Shown here: positions 1 to 7,294 of the stretch, piece by piece
Layout: each line of letters opens with the position of its first letter
Numbering within the stretch: the stretch's first letter is position 1
Assembly: GCA_002279285.1 (NCBI GenBank)
Contig: NCBR01000112.1
Location: 1-7,775, forward strand
DNA: 7,775 bases
Origin: Acidobacteria bacterium 37-71-11
GTDB lineage: Bacteria > Acidobacteriota > Thermoanaerobaculia > Thermoanaerobaculales > Thermoanaerobaculaceae
Reading direction: 5' to 3'
Notes under the pieces: model-generated
Told to the model about the DNA's origin: nothing
The model's database searches: none
Seen by the model: the letters and a program-made list of their open reading frames with translations, nothing else
Made by a program: the position numbers and the translations under genes

Positions 1-391
1 CGATGTCGCCGAGCAGCGAGGTGACGGTGGTCTTGCCGTTGGAACCGGTCACACCGACGATCGGCACGCCCGGCATCGAGCGCACCGCCAGCTCCACCTC
101 GGCGATCACCTCGATCCGGCGCCGGCGCGCTTCCACCAGCATGGGGAGGTCCCACGGCACTCCCGGCGAGACGACGACCAGCGCCGTGTCGTCCAGGAGC
201 GTGGTTGGGTGGCAGCCGAGGACGGCGGCGACGCCGTCCGGGAGGCGGCCGAGGCTCGCGTCGAGCTCCCATTCGGTGGCGCGGTCGTTGACGGTGACGC
301 GCCACCCGTCCCGGGCGAGCAGCGTTGCGGCTGCGACCCCGGAGGCCCCGAGGCCCACCACCACCGCGGCGGACGGTCGCGTCGTCATCAT
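1..391 (-). CDS. murD: UDP-N-acetylmuramoyl-L-alanine--D-glutamate ligase MurD, N-terminal part (truncated by window)
   Basis: About 130 N-terminal residues of MurD are present and the rest lies beyond position 1. MurD adds D-glutamate to UDP-MurNAc-L-Ala in the cytoplasm. Visible are the Rossmann-like N-terminal domain VVVGLGASGVAA (about 10-21), which binds the UDP portion, the MurD signature SPGVP (about 75-79), and the ATP loop GVTGSNGKTT (about 113-122). The start is ambiguous. Two in-frame ATGs occur at 391 and 388: the first gives an ATGA overlap with the mraY stop, the second a one-base TGATG overlap. I see no convincing Shine-Dalgarno before either, unlike the upstream genes, so initiation probably depends on ribosomes finishing mraY. 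The truncation is caused only by the window edge; no frameshift is seen in the visible part. Confidence 0.95.
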   Translation of the reverse strand, partial: MMTTRPSAAVVVGLGASGVAAATLLARDGWRVTVNDRATEWELDASLGRLPDGVAAVLGCHPTTLLDDTALVVVSPGVPWDLPMLVEARRRRIEVIAEVELAVRSMPGVPIVGVTGSNGKTTVTSLLGDI

Positions 392-1473
392 CGCAGTTTC
401 AACGTCGCCAGGCCGATGAGCGCGAACACCAGCGCGACGATCCAGAAGCGCACCACCACCTGCGTCTCGGCCCAGCCGGACAGCTCGAAGTGATGGTGCA
501 GTGGGGACATGCGGAAGACCCGCTTGCCCCTGGTTTTGAAGCTCGCCACCTGGAGGATCACCGAGAGCGCCTCGGCGACGAACAACCCGCCGACCACGAC
601 GAGGAGCAGTTCCTGTTTGGCGATCACGGCCGTGCACGCGATCGCGGCGCCGAGCGAGAGCGAGCCGACGTCGCCCATGAACAGTTGAGCCGGGTGGCAG
701 TTGAACCACAAGAACGCGAGCGATGCGCCGACCATGGCGGCGCAGAACACCGTGACCTCGCCGGCGCCGGCCACCGACGGGATCAGCAGGTACTTGGCGA
801 GCCTGGCGTTGCCGGCGATGTAGGTGAAGACGGTGTAGGTGCCGAAGGCGATCAAGACCGAGCCGATCGCGAGGCCGTCGAGCCCGTCGGTGAGGTTGAC
901 GGCGTTGGAGAAGCCCGCCAGCACCACCGCGACGAACGGGATGTACAGGAAGCCCAGAGGGATGTGGGCGTTCTTGAAGAACGGCGCCACCAGCTCCCCG
1001 GCGTACGGCGAGTGGCCGGCCACCAACCGGATCGCGGTGGCGGCGGCGAGTCCGGCAAGCAGTTGCAGCCCGAACTTCTGCCAGGCGTGCAGACCCAGGT
1101 TCTTGCCGCGCCGCACCTTGAGGAGGTCGTCGAGAAACCCGATGGCGGCGAACGCCAGCGTGGTTCCGGTCACGACCCAGATCCACGGCTCGGTGAGGTC
1201 GCCCCATAGGAGGATCGGGACCACGACCGCCGCGAGGATCAGCAGCCCCCCCATCGTCGGCGTGCCCGCCTTCGCCTTGTGCGATTCGGGACCTTCCTCG
1301 CGGATCGACTGGCCGATCTGACGGTTGCGCAGCGTGCGGATGAGCACCGGGCCGAACGCGATGCCGATCACCAGCGCCGTCAGGATGGCGAGCGCCGCTC
1401 GGAACGTGATGTAGCGGAAGACGTTCAACGGGCCCCAACCGGCGTGCAGCTCGTAGAGGAGCCAGTACAGCAT
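388..1473 (-). CDS. mraY: Phospho-N-acetylmuramoyl-pentapeptide-transferase MraY
   Basis: This 361-residue polytopic inner-membrane enzyme transfers phospho-MurNAc-pentapeptide from UDP to undecaprenyl phosphate, making lipid I. Family signatures are complete: KAGTPTMGG (68-76), FLDDLLK with D115 and D116 (113-119), the stretch NAVNLTDGLDGLA (190-202), MGDVGSL with D268 (266-272), and SPLHHHFELSGW with the histidine triad H326-H328 (323-334). About ten hydrophobic segments are visible, the first near 26-45 and the last near 340-358. The start ATG 1473 shares one base with the murF TGA and has GGAGG at 1481-1485, 7 nt upstream. The length equals that of E. coli MraY to within a residue. The 3' end runs into murD at a tandem ATGATG. 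Position between murF and murD is canonical. Confidence 0.98.
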   Translation of the reverse strand: MLYWLLYELHAGWGPLNVFRYITFRAALAILTALVIGIAFGPVLIRTLRNRQIGQSIREEGPESHKAKAGTPTMGGLLILAAVVVPILLWGDLTEPWIWVVTGTTLAFAAIGFLDDLLKVRRGKNLGLHAWQKFGLQLLAGLAAATAIRLVAGHSPYAGELVAPFFKNAHIPLGFLYIPFVAVVLAGFSNAVNLTDGLDGLAIGSVLIAFGTYTVFTYIAGNARLAKYLLIPSVAGAGEVTVFCAAMVGASLAFLWFNCHPAQLFMGDVGSLSLGAAIACTAVIAKQELLLVVVGGLFVAEALSVILQVASFKTRGKRVFRMSPLHHHFELSGWAETQVVVRFWIVALVFALIGLATLKLR

Positions 1474-2828
1474 CAGGCCGCCTCCGCGCGCAGGCCGTCG
1501 ACCACGGCGTCGAGGCCGACCCCGCGCGAGCCCTTGACGAGGACGATGTCGCCGGGGCGCACGAGGCCGCGCAGGAGTTCGAGCGCCTCGGCCGCGGTGG
1601 CGGCGCGGTGCGTCTCGGCGCCGGCAGCGGCGCCGGCGAGCTCAGCGGCGCCCGCGCCGCCCACCGCAACGACGACCTTCGCGGCGGCCGCGGCGTGCCG
1701 GCCCACCTCGCGGTGGAGGGCGGCCGAGGCCGACCCGAGTTCGAGCATCTCGCCCAGCACCGCCACCCGGCGCCCCGGTGTGGCGGCGAGCAAGGCGAGC
1801 AGTGCGCGCGCCGCCTCGGGCGACGAGTTGTAACTGTCGTCGACCAGCGTGACCCCGTTGCCGAGGGTGTAGACCTCGCCGCGGCGCGGGGCGGGGCGCA
1901 GCAGTGCGGCCGTCGCCGCGGCCATCGCCGGCACGACGCCGAGCGCGAGGGCGAGGGTGGCGGCCGCGAGCAGGTTGTCGGCCTGATGGCGGCCGGGCAG
2001 CGACCACTCGACGGGGACTCTCCCGAGAGAGCCGGCGAGCGTGAATGTCGCTCCCAGCAGGCCGCGGCCCTGGTAGTCGTCGATCCAGAGGTCGGACGCG
2101 CCGGGGACGCCGTAGCGCAGGACGGTGCCGGCAAACCGCGGCGCGAACGCCGCGACCCGCGGGTCGCGGGCGTTGAGGACGAGCATGCCGTCGCGGTTGA
2201 GGTGGCGGATGAGCTCCGCCTTAGCCTCGGCGATCGCCTCGATGTCGGGGAAGAACTCGAGGTGGACCGGAGCCACCACGGTGATCAATACCGCGTCGGG
2301 CTGGGCGATGGCGCCGAGGCGGTCGAGTTCGCCGGCGTGGCTCATGCCGAGTTCGGCCACCATCCAGGCGATCCCCTCGGCCTGGTTGCACAGCTCGACC
2401 GGGAAGCCGGTCTCGGAGTTGCGGTTGCCGCTCGTGCACCCGACCGGGTACGAGGTGCCGAGCAGCGCGGTCAGGAACTCCTTGGTGGTCGTCTTGCCGA
2501 TCGAGCCCGTGACCGCGGCGAGGCGGTAGGCGGCCTCGGCGCGCTCGACTGCGGCGAGGCGCTGCAATGCGGCGAGCGGGTCGGGCGTCACGATCTGGGG
2601 CAGGTCGAGCTCGAGAGGGCGGCTCAGAAGGGCGGCCGTCGCCCCGGCTCCGGCCGCCGCGGGCGCGAAGTCGCAACCGTCGACGCGGGCCCCCGGCAGC
2701 CCAACGAACAAGTTGCCGGGCTGCACGGCGCGCGAGTCGATCGCGACCCCGACCACCGGCGTGCCCGCGTCGCCCCGCAGGTCGGCTGCGAGCAAGCGCG
2801 CGATGTTGCCGGCGCTGCGGCGGATCAT
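1473..2828 (-). CDS. murF: UDP-N-acetylmuramoyl-tripeptide--D-alanyl-D-alanine ligase MurF
   Basis: This 451-residue cytoplasmic Mur ligase attaches D-Ala-D-Ala to the tripeptide precursor, completing the UDP-MurNAc-pentapeptide. The N-terminal MurF substrate-binding motif DSRAVQPGNLFV is at 31-42. The ATP loop TGSIGKTTTK is at 107-116 (K112), and SGNRNSETGFP at 133-143. ELGMSH is at 159-164, and HLE at 189-191 is followed by EAKAEL with K203 as the probable carbamylated lysine. LPGRHQADNLLAA is at 278-289, DDSYNSSPEA at 330-339, LGEMLELG at 358-365, and VKGSRG at 431-436. The start is ATG 2828, overlapping the murE stop as ATGA, with GAGGA at 2836-2840. The frame is open far upstream, but that part is antisense-like shadow inside murE. 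The C-terminal domain (about 377-415) is unusually alanine-rich. The stop shares one base with the mraY start (TGATG). Confidence 0.96.
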   Translation of the reverse strand: MIRRSAGNIARLLAADLRGDAGTPVVGVAIDSRAVQPGNLFVGLPGARVDGCDFAPAAAGAGATAALLSRPLELDLPQIVTPDPLAALQRLAAVERAEAAYRLAAVTGSIGKTTTKEFLTALLGTSYPVGCTSGNRNSETGFPVELCNQAEGIAWMVAELGMSHAGELDRLGAIAQPDAVLITVVAPVHLEFFPDIEAIAEAKAELIRHLNRDGMLVLNARDPRVAAFAPRFAGTVLRYGVPGASDLWIDDYQGRGLLGATFTLAGSLGRVPVEWSLPGRHQADNLLAAATLALALGVVPAMAAATAALLRPAPRRGEVYTLGNGVTLVDDSYNSSPEAARALLALLAATPGRRVAVLGEMLELGSASAALHREVGRHAAAAAKVVVAVGGAGAAELAGAAAGAETHRAATAAEALELLRGLVRPGDIVLVKGSRGVGLDAVVDGLRAEAA

Positions 2829-4282
2829 GCCCGTTTCCTCTGCGCGAGTTCGCGCACCACCGCGCGGTCGTCGAACGGCACCGTACGGTCGGCGAAGACC
2901 TGTTCCGTCTCGTGGCCCTTGCCGGCCACCAGCACGATGCAGCGCTCGTCGGCGAGCGAGAGCGCGGCGGCGATCGCTTCGCGGCGGTCGGGGATCGCGA
3001 GGGCGCGCGGATTGCCGGAGGCGCGCACCCCCGCGACGACCTGGTCGATGATCGCCTGCGGGTCCTCGCTGCGCGGGTTGTCCGAGGTCACGACCGGGAC
3101 GTCCGCCAGCCGGCCGACCGTCTCGCCCATGGGGGCGCGCTTGCCGGGATCGCGGTCGCCGCCGCAGCCGAACACGACCACGAGGCGCTTCTCGCCGACC
3201 TCGCGCAGCGCCAGCAGGACCTGCTCCAGCGCGTCGGGGGTGTGGGCGTAGTCGACGAACACGGGAAAGGCGGTTCCGGCCGCGACCGGCTCGAGGCGGC
3301 CGGCGAGCGGCGAAGCACCCGCGAGGCCGCGCACGCTCGCGTCGAGCGGCCACCCGAGCGCGGCCGCCGCGGCCGCGGCCGCCAGGGCGTTGCGCAGGTT
3401 GTGCCGGCCCACCAGCGGCAGCCGCACCGCCGCCTCTCCGGCGGGCGTGTGGAGGATGAACGTCGTGCCGCCGGCATCGCAGACGATCCCGGACGCCGTG
3501 ACGTCGCGGCCGGGAGCGAGCCCGAACGTGAGGTCGCCAGGGCGCGGGGACGTCGTCAGACGCGCCACGAACGGGTCGTCGGCGCCGATGACGCGGCGGC
3601 CGGGCGGGTCGTCCCGCAGCCGGTCGGACAGGGCCGCCTTGGTCGCAAAGTAGTCCTCGAGGCCGCGGTGGAAGTCGAGGTGGTCGCGGGTAAGGTTCGT
3701 CCACACCACGACGTCGAACTCGAGTCCGGCGATACGGTCGAGTGCGATCGCGTGCGACGAGACCTCGAGCGCCGCCAACGTGCCACCGGTTTCAATGAGC
3801 TCGGCGAGGAGAGGCGCAAGGTCGGTGGCCTCCGGCGTCGTGCGGGCCGCGCGCTCGCTGCGCTGTGGCAGCGTGTACCCCAGAGTTCCGAACGTCCCCG
3901 GCCGCTCCCCTGCCGCCGCGGCGATGTGGCCGATGAGGTCCACGACGGTGCTCTTGCCGTTCGTCCCCGTCACCCCGACCAGGCGCAGCCGTCGCTCGGG
4001 ATGTCCCGCCACGGCCCAGGACGCCAGGGCCATCGCCCGGCGCGGTTGAGCCGCAAATAGCCACGCCGCCGCCGGCCCCGGGTCGCGGTCGGAGAGGATC
4101 GCCACCGCTCCGCGCTCGATGGCAGCGGCCGCGAACTCGATCCCATGGCGCTTGCGGCCCTCGACCGCCGCGAACACCCACCCCGGGCGCACGTCCTGTG
4201 CGACGTGAGTGATGCCGAGCACCTCGGCGTCCCTCCCGCGCAGCGACGCGCCGCAAGCGGTGGCGAGCTGGGCCAGGGTCAC
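2825..4282 (-). CDS. murE: UDP-N-acetylmuramoyl-L-alanyl-D-glutamate--2,6-diaminopimelate ligase MurE
   Basis: This 485-residue cytoplasmic Mur ligase adds the third stem residue to UDP-MurNAc-L-Ala-D-Glu using ATP. The P-loop GVTGTNGKST spans 103-112 (K110). It is followed by TTPEATDL (148-155), EVSSHA (173-178), NLTRDHLDFH (196-205), and K215 at the position of the carbamylated lysine. HNLRNALAA lies at 294-302 and DYAHTPDAL at 344-352. DNPR at 401-404 and GKGHE at 454-458 are the residues that bind meso-diaminopimelate in E. coli MurE, so meso-DAP rather than L-lysine is the likely substrate. The start is GTG 4282, supported by GGAGG at 4289-4293 and a GTGA overlap with the ftsI stop. Longer in-frame starts would run into ftsI. 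The stop overlaps the murF ATG by 4 nt. An alanine-rich run at 299-308 is coded by a GCC/GCG repeat. Confidence 0.96.
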   Translation of the reverse strand: MTLAQLATACGASLRGRDAEVLGITHVAQDVRPGWVFAAVEGRKRHGIEFAAAAIERGAVAILSDRDPGPAAAWLFAAQPRRAMALASWAVAGHPERRLRLVGVTGTNGKSTVVDLIGHIAAAAGERPGTFGTLGYTLPQRSERAARTTPEATDLAPLLAELIETGGTLAALEVSSHAIALDRIAGLEFDVVVWTNLTRDHLDFHRGLEDYFATKAALSDRLRDDPPGRRVIGADDPFVARLTTSPRPGDLTFGLAPGRDVTASGIVCDAGGTTFILHTPAGEAAVRLPLVGRHNLRNALAAAAAAAALGWPLDASVRGLAGASPLAGRLEPVAAGTAFPVFVDYAHTPDALEQVLLALREVGEKRLVVVFGCGGDRDPGKRAPMGETVGRLADVPVVTSDNPRSEDPQAIIDQVVAGVRASGNPRALAIPDRREAIAAALSLADERCIVLVAGKGHETEQVFADRTVPFDDRAVVRELAQRKRA

Positions 4283-5967
4283 GCTTGCCCTCCCGCTTCC
4301 GGCATCAGGCCGAGAAGCGTGACCACGCGGGCGGCGATCCGGCCGAACGCCGGCGCCGCGATGTCGGCAGCCCAGTAGTCGCTGACCGGTTGATCGACGC
4401 AAACGACGATGACGACCTTGGGGTCGGGCATCGGGAGGAACCCGGCGAACCACGCGACGTGGCGCCCGCCGGTGTAACTCCCGCGCGACGCACGCTGCGC
4501 GGTGCCGGTCTTGCCGGCCACGAGGTAGCCGGGGACGCCCGCCGCCTTGCCGGTGCCTTCCTCGACGACCGATTCGAGCATCGTGGCGATCTGGCCGGCG
4601 AGTACGGCGGGCATTACCCTGGTCCCGGGCTGGGGCTGGGCGGGCGCCACCGACCGGCCGTCGCGGTCGCGCGTGTCGAGCACGAGCCGCGGGTGGACGA
4701 GCATGCCGCCGTTGGCGATCACCGAATACCCCTGGGCGAGCTGGAGCGAGGTCACGCTGATCTCCTGGCCGAGGGCGAGACCGGCGCGCGAAAGCACGGA
4801 CCAGAAACGCGGCCCGTGGTAGAGCCCGCGCGTTTCGGCGGGCAGGCCGACGCCGGTGGGTTGGCCGAAGCCGAAGGCGCGGATCATCTCGTCGAGGTGG
4901 TCGGGGGGGACGCGGTACGCGATGCGGATCGCGCCGGCGTTGGAGGACTGCGCGAGGATCTCCCGTACCGGCAGCAGCCCGAAACGGGCGTGGTCGCGAA
5001 TGAAGAAGTGGGCGATCTGGACGCCGCCGCCGGAGCAGTCGACCATCTCGAACGGGTTGAGCACGCCGGCGGTGACGGCCGCGGCCACGATGAACGGCTT
5101 GAACGTGGATCCGGGCTCGAGAGCATCTTCGACGGCGCGGTTGCGGCGGGCGTCGGGCGGGGATTGCCCGATGTGCCCCGGGTCGTAGGAAGGGGCGGAG
5201 CCGAGCGCGAGCAGCTCGCCGGTGGCCGGGTCCATGACGACGGCGGAGGCGCCGCGGGCGCCGGTGCGGGCGAGGGTGCTGGCAAGCTCCTGCTCCACCG
5301 CCTGCTGGATGCGGCAGTCCAGGCTGAGGATCAGCGACTGGCCCGGACGGCCGGCCTTCTCGAGGCGGGGGTCGAGCTGGGTGGGCGACAGCTTGCCGTC
5401 GCGCAACACGCGGTACACGCCCGGCACGCCGCGGAGCGTGCGGTCGTAGAACGCTTCGAGGCCGGCTTGGCCGTGCCCCTCGGCATCGAGAAAGCCGACG
5501 GTCGGCCCGGCGAGGGCGCCGTTGGGGTATACGCGGCGTTCGGTGCGCAACGTCCCGACGCCGCGCTGGCGCAACCGGCTGACGGCGTCCGCGACCCGGG
5601 GGTCGAGGTCTTTCGCGACGTAGAAGAAGCCGTCATGCCCCTCGAGCTCCGCGAGGACCGTTGCTGCGGGCTGCCCGACCAGCGCGGCGATGCCCGAGGC
5701 CACCTTGGTCCAGGCTGCGCGCGGGATCTGGCGGGGGTTCGCGTACAGGGAGACCTGCTCGAGGCTGCCGGCGAGCAGGCGGCCGTCGCGGGTGACGATA
5801 TCGCCGCGGGGCTCCTCGATCTCGATCGTGCCTTCGCGCTGGCGCGCCGATTCGGCCTCCCACATCCGGTGGTCGAGCACCTGCACCTGCACGAGACGGC
5901 CCACCACGACCGCGGTCCACGCCCCCAGCGCCCAAGCGATCCAGCGCAACCGCGCGCTGTTGACCAT
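4279..5967 (-). CDS. ftsI: Septal peptidoglycan transpeptidase FtsI (PBP3, class B PBP)
   Basis: This 562-residue class B penicillin-binding protein crosslinks peptide stems during septum synthesis. It has a short cytoplasmic end, a transmembrane helix at about residues 8-25, and the class B N-terminal motif PRGDIVTRDGRLLA (53-66). A pedestal domain runs to about residue 210 and the transpeptidase domain follows. The active-site triad is intact: S287-T-F-K290 (nucleophile motif SxxK), S341-S-N343 (SxN) and K486-T-G488 (KTG). There are no PASTA repeats, and the protein ends about 75 residues after KTG, close to E. coli FtsI length and unlike many Gram-positive homologues. The start is ATG 5967, with GGAGG at 5976-5980. 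The frame stays open upstream to 6294, but that part overlaps ftsL and is not protein-like. The last four bases overlap the murE GTG (GTGA). Sporulation paralogue SpoVD is less likely because PASTA is missing. Confidence 0.95.
   Translation of the reverse strand: MVNSARLRWIAWALGAWTAVVVGRLVQVQVLDHRMWEAESARQREGTIEIEEPRGDIVTRDGRLLAGSLEQVSLYANPRQIPRAAWTKVASGIAALVGQPAATVLAELEGHDGFFYVAKDLDPRVADAVSRLRQRGVGTLRTERRVYPNGALAGPTVGFLDAEGHGQAGLEAFYDRTLRGVPGVYRVLRDGKLSPTQLDPRLEKAGRPGQSLILSLDCRIQQAVEQELASTLARTGARGASAVVMDPATGELLALGSAPSYDPGHIGQSPPDARRNRAVEDALEPGSTFKPFIVAAAVTAGVLNPFEMVDCSGGGVQIAHFFIRDHARFGLLPVREILAQSSNAGAIRIAYRVPPDHLDEMIRAFGFGQPTGVGLPAETRGLYHGPRFWSVLSRAGLALGQEISVTSLQLAQGYSVIANGGMLVHPRLVLDTRDRDGRSVAPAQPQPGTRVMPAVLAGQIATMLESVVEEGTGKAAGVPGYLVAGKTGTAQRASRGSYTGGRHVAWFAGFLPMPDPKVVIVVCVDQPVSDYWAADIAAPAFGRIAARVVTLLGLMPEAGGQA
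4280..4293 (-). promoter_or_regulatory. Shine-Dalgarno and GTG start fixing the murE N-terminus
   Basis: GGAGG at 4289-4293 stands 6 nt before GTG at 4282. This is the only well-placed start near the murE N-terminus, and the GTG overlaps the ftsI TGA as GTGA. Translation from here begins with MTLAQLATACG, which fits the usual length ahead of the MurE N-terminal domain. It is the only GTG start among the eight genes. Confidence 0.8.
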
Positions 5968-6362
5968 CAGCGGCCCCTCCGAGCGGGGTTCGGCCGCGCC
6001 GGTGTCGGCGTCGGTTTGGGGAGGACGAGGTCGCCCGTCGGCGTGAGGCGGCCCACCCGGTCGGGTCCGACCTGAACCAGCCCGAGCGTGTCGAGCTGCG
6101 TCGCCAGCAGGGCGGGTGAAGTCAGCGCCTCGCGTTCCAGCAGCAGGCGGCGCTGTTCCCCCTCGAGGTGGTCGACCGAGTGCGAGAGCTGTGCGATCTC
6201 GTACTCCATCCGCAACGTCGCCTGGCGCGGCGCGATGAACGCCGCCATGACGACGCTCACGGCGGCCGCCCCGGCAAAGCAAAGGGCCACCCATCGGTGC
6301 CAGCTGGTGTCGAGCTGGCGCCGCAGCCAGCTGTTGCTGGGCCGGTAGCCGCCGACGTTCAT
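5967..6362 (-). CDS. ftsL: Cell division protein FtsL
   Basis: This is a 131-residue bitopic membrane protein with the layout of FtsL. It has a short basic cytoplasmic N-terminus with R14, R15 and R23, one hydrophobic transmembrane helix at about residues 24-43, and a leucine- and glutamate-rich predicted coiled coil at about 47-80. A proline-rich C-terminal tail follows (PKPTPTPARP, 115-124). FtsL sequences diverge too far for motif recognition, so the call rests on topology, size and position between rsmH and ftsI. In studied bacteria FtsL pairs with FtsB (DivIC) and activates the FtsW-FtsI septal synthase. The ATG overlaps the rsmH stop by 4 nt (ATGA) and has GGAGG at 6368-6372, 5 nt upstream. 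That Shine-Dalgarno lies in a possible hairpin. Its TGA overlaps the ftsI ATG by one base. The proline-rich tail is longer than I would expect and may be lineage-specific. Confidence 0.85.
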   Translation of the reverse strand: MNVGGYRPSNSWLRRQLDTSWHRWVALCFAGAAAVSVVMAAFIAPRQATLRMEYEIAQLSHSVDHLEGEQRRLLLEREALTSPALLATQLDTLGLVQVGPDRVGRLTPTGDLVLPKPTPTPARPNPARRGR

Positions 6363-7288
6363 CCCGCCCTCCGGGCGGCGCGCAGCTTGGCGGAGCGAGC
6401 CCGCGGGTTGGCCGCCACTTCGGCCTCGTCCGGCGTCAGCGGGCGTGGTGTCAGGATCTCGAGCAGCCGTTCCGGCCGGCAGCTGCAGGCGAAGCTGCCG
6501 GGCGGGCAGACGCAGCGGCCCGACAGGTGGCGCAGGGCGCGCTTGACGAGGCGGTCCTCGAGCGAGTGGAACGCGATCACCGCGAGACGGCCACCGGGGC
6601 GCAGCAGGCGCGCCGCCTGCTCGATGGCGGGCGCGATCCCTTCGAGCTCGCGGTTGGTGGCGATACGCAGCGCCTGGAACGTCCGGGTCGCCGGGTCGAT
6701 GCGGCCGCGCGCCGGGCCGAGAGCGGCGTGCACGACGCGGCGCAGCTCGCCGGTCGTGGCCAGCGGGCGCTGCAGGCGGGCCCTCACGATCGCCCGCGCC
6801 ACCCGCCGCGCTCGTGGCTCTTCACCGAGGTCGCGCAACACGCACACCAGTTCCTCCTCCGAGCATTCGGCCAGGAGATCCGCCGCGGTCGCCCCGTTCG
6901 GTCCGAAGCGCATGTCCAGGGGCGCGTCGTGGCGGAAGGAGAACCCGCGCTCCGGGGTGTCGAGCTGCAGCGACGAGACCCCGAGGTCGAACAGCACCCC
7001 ATCGGCGGCCGACACGCCGTGGTCGTGGGCAACCTCGGCGAGCCGCCAGTACGACGCGTTGACGAGCGTCGCGCGTGAGCCAAACTCCGAGAGGCGCCCG
7101 CGCGCGAGCTCGAGCGCGCCGGGGTCGAGGTCGAGACCGAGCAGGCGCAGGCCGGGGCGCGCCGCGAGCAGGGCGCGGGCGTGGCCCCCGAGGCCGACCG
7201 TGGCATCGACGACCCATCCCGTCTCGGGGGGCGCCAGCGCCTCCACGACCTGCGCGACCAGGACCGGTTGGTGTTCGGCCGCACGCAT
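6359..7288 (-). CDS. rsmH: 16S rRNA (cytosine(1402)-N(4))-methyltransferase RsmH (MraW)
   Basis: This 309-residue enzyme is the SAM-dependent methyltransferase that N4-methylates C1402 of 16S rRNA in the decoding centre of the small subunit. Family motifs appear in order: HQPVL (6-10), the SAM-binding loop DATVGLGGHA (28-37), GLDLDP (51-56), FDLGVSSLQLD (100-110), RGFSF (114-118), PLDMRF (123-128), the segment around TFQALRIATNRE (203-214), HSLEDRLVK (241-249), and a basic NPRARSAKLR tail (294-303). Cysteines 259, 261, 268 and 270 form a CxC-x6-CxC cluster that might bind a metal (inference). The start is fixed by the closeness of HQPVL to the N-terminus. Its best Shine-Dalgarno, GGAG at 7301-7304, is 12 nt away, which is rather far. 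An out-of-frame ATG at 7295 sits at better spacing. The stop overlaps the ftsL start as ATGA. Confidence 0.97.
   Translation of the reverse strand: MRAAEHQPVLVAQVVEALAPPETGWVVDATVGLGGHARALLAARPGLRLLGLDLDPGALELARGRLSEFGSRATLVNASYWRLAEVAHDHGVSAADGVLFDLGVSSLQLDTPERGFSFRHDAPLDMRFGPNGATAADLLAECSEEELVCVLRDLGEEPRARRVARAIVRARLQRPLATTGELRRVVHAALGPARGRIDPATRTFQALRIATNRELEGIAPAIEQAARLLRPGGRLAVIAFHSLEDRLVKRALRHLSGRCVCPPGSFACSCRPERLLEILTPRPLTPDEAEVAANPRARSAKLRAARRAG
6364..6378 (-). promoter_or_regulatory. Shine-Dalgarno of ftsL inside a potential hairpin
   Basis: In the mRNA, CCGCCC and GGGCGG flank a three-base GGA loop, giving a perfect 6-bp inverted repeat. The ftsL Shine-Dalgarno GGAGG (6368-6372) occupies the loop and the first bases of the 3' arm, and the ATG follows at 6362. 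The segment also encodes the last residues of RsmH, so a ribosome finishing rsmH would open it. The pairing is seen; its role in coupling is inferred. Confidence 0.45.
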
Positions 7289-7294
7289 CGGGCA

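Noticed and set aside
1608..3251. Long plus-strand open frame of 547 codons opposite murF and murE
   Set aside because: It spans the junction of two real genes on the other strand, has low-complexity composition and no recognisable domain. It is a GC shadow.
2829..3704. In-frame upstream extension of murF
   Set aside because: The open frame continues 292 codons upstream, but that translation is Arg/Pro-rich and lies inside murE. The ATGA overlap and Shine-Dalgarno support ATG 2828.
2567..4060. Long plus-strand open frame of 497 codons opposite murE
   Set aside because: Arg/Gly-rich shadow with no motif, crossing the murE/murF boundary.
4285..6075. Long plus-strand open frame of 596 codons opposite ftsI
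   Set aside because: It is antisense to a fully motif-supported ftsI. The translation is rich in Gly/Arg/Ala/Glu/Asp with no family motif, as expected from complementary frames in high-GC DNA.
5968..6294. In-frame upstream extension of ftsI
   Set aside because: The extra 109 residues overlap ftsL and are not protein-like. ATG 5967 directly precedes the transmembrane helix and has a good Shine-Dalgarno.
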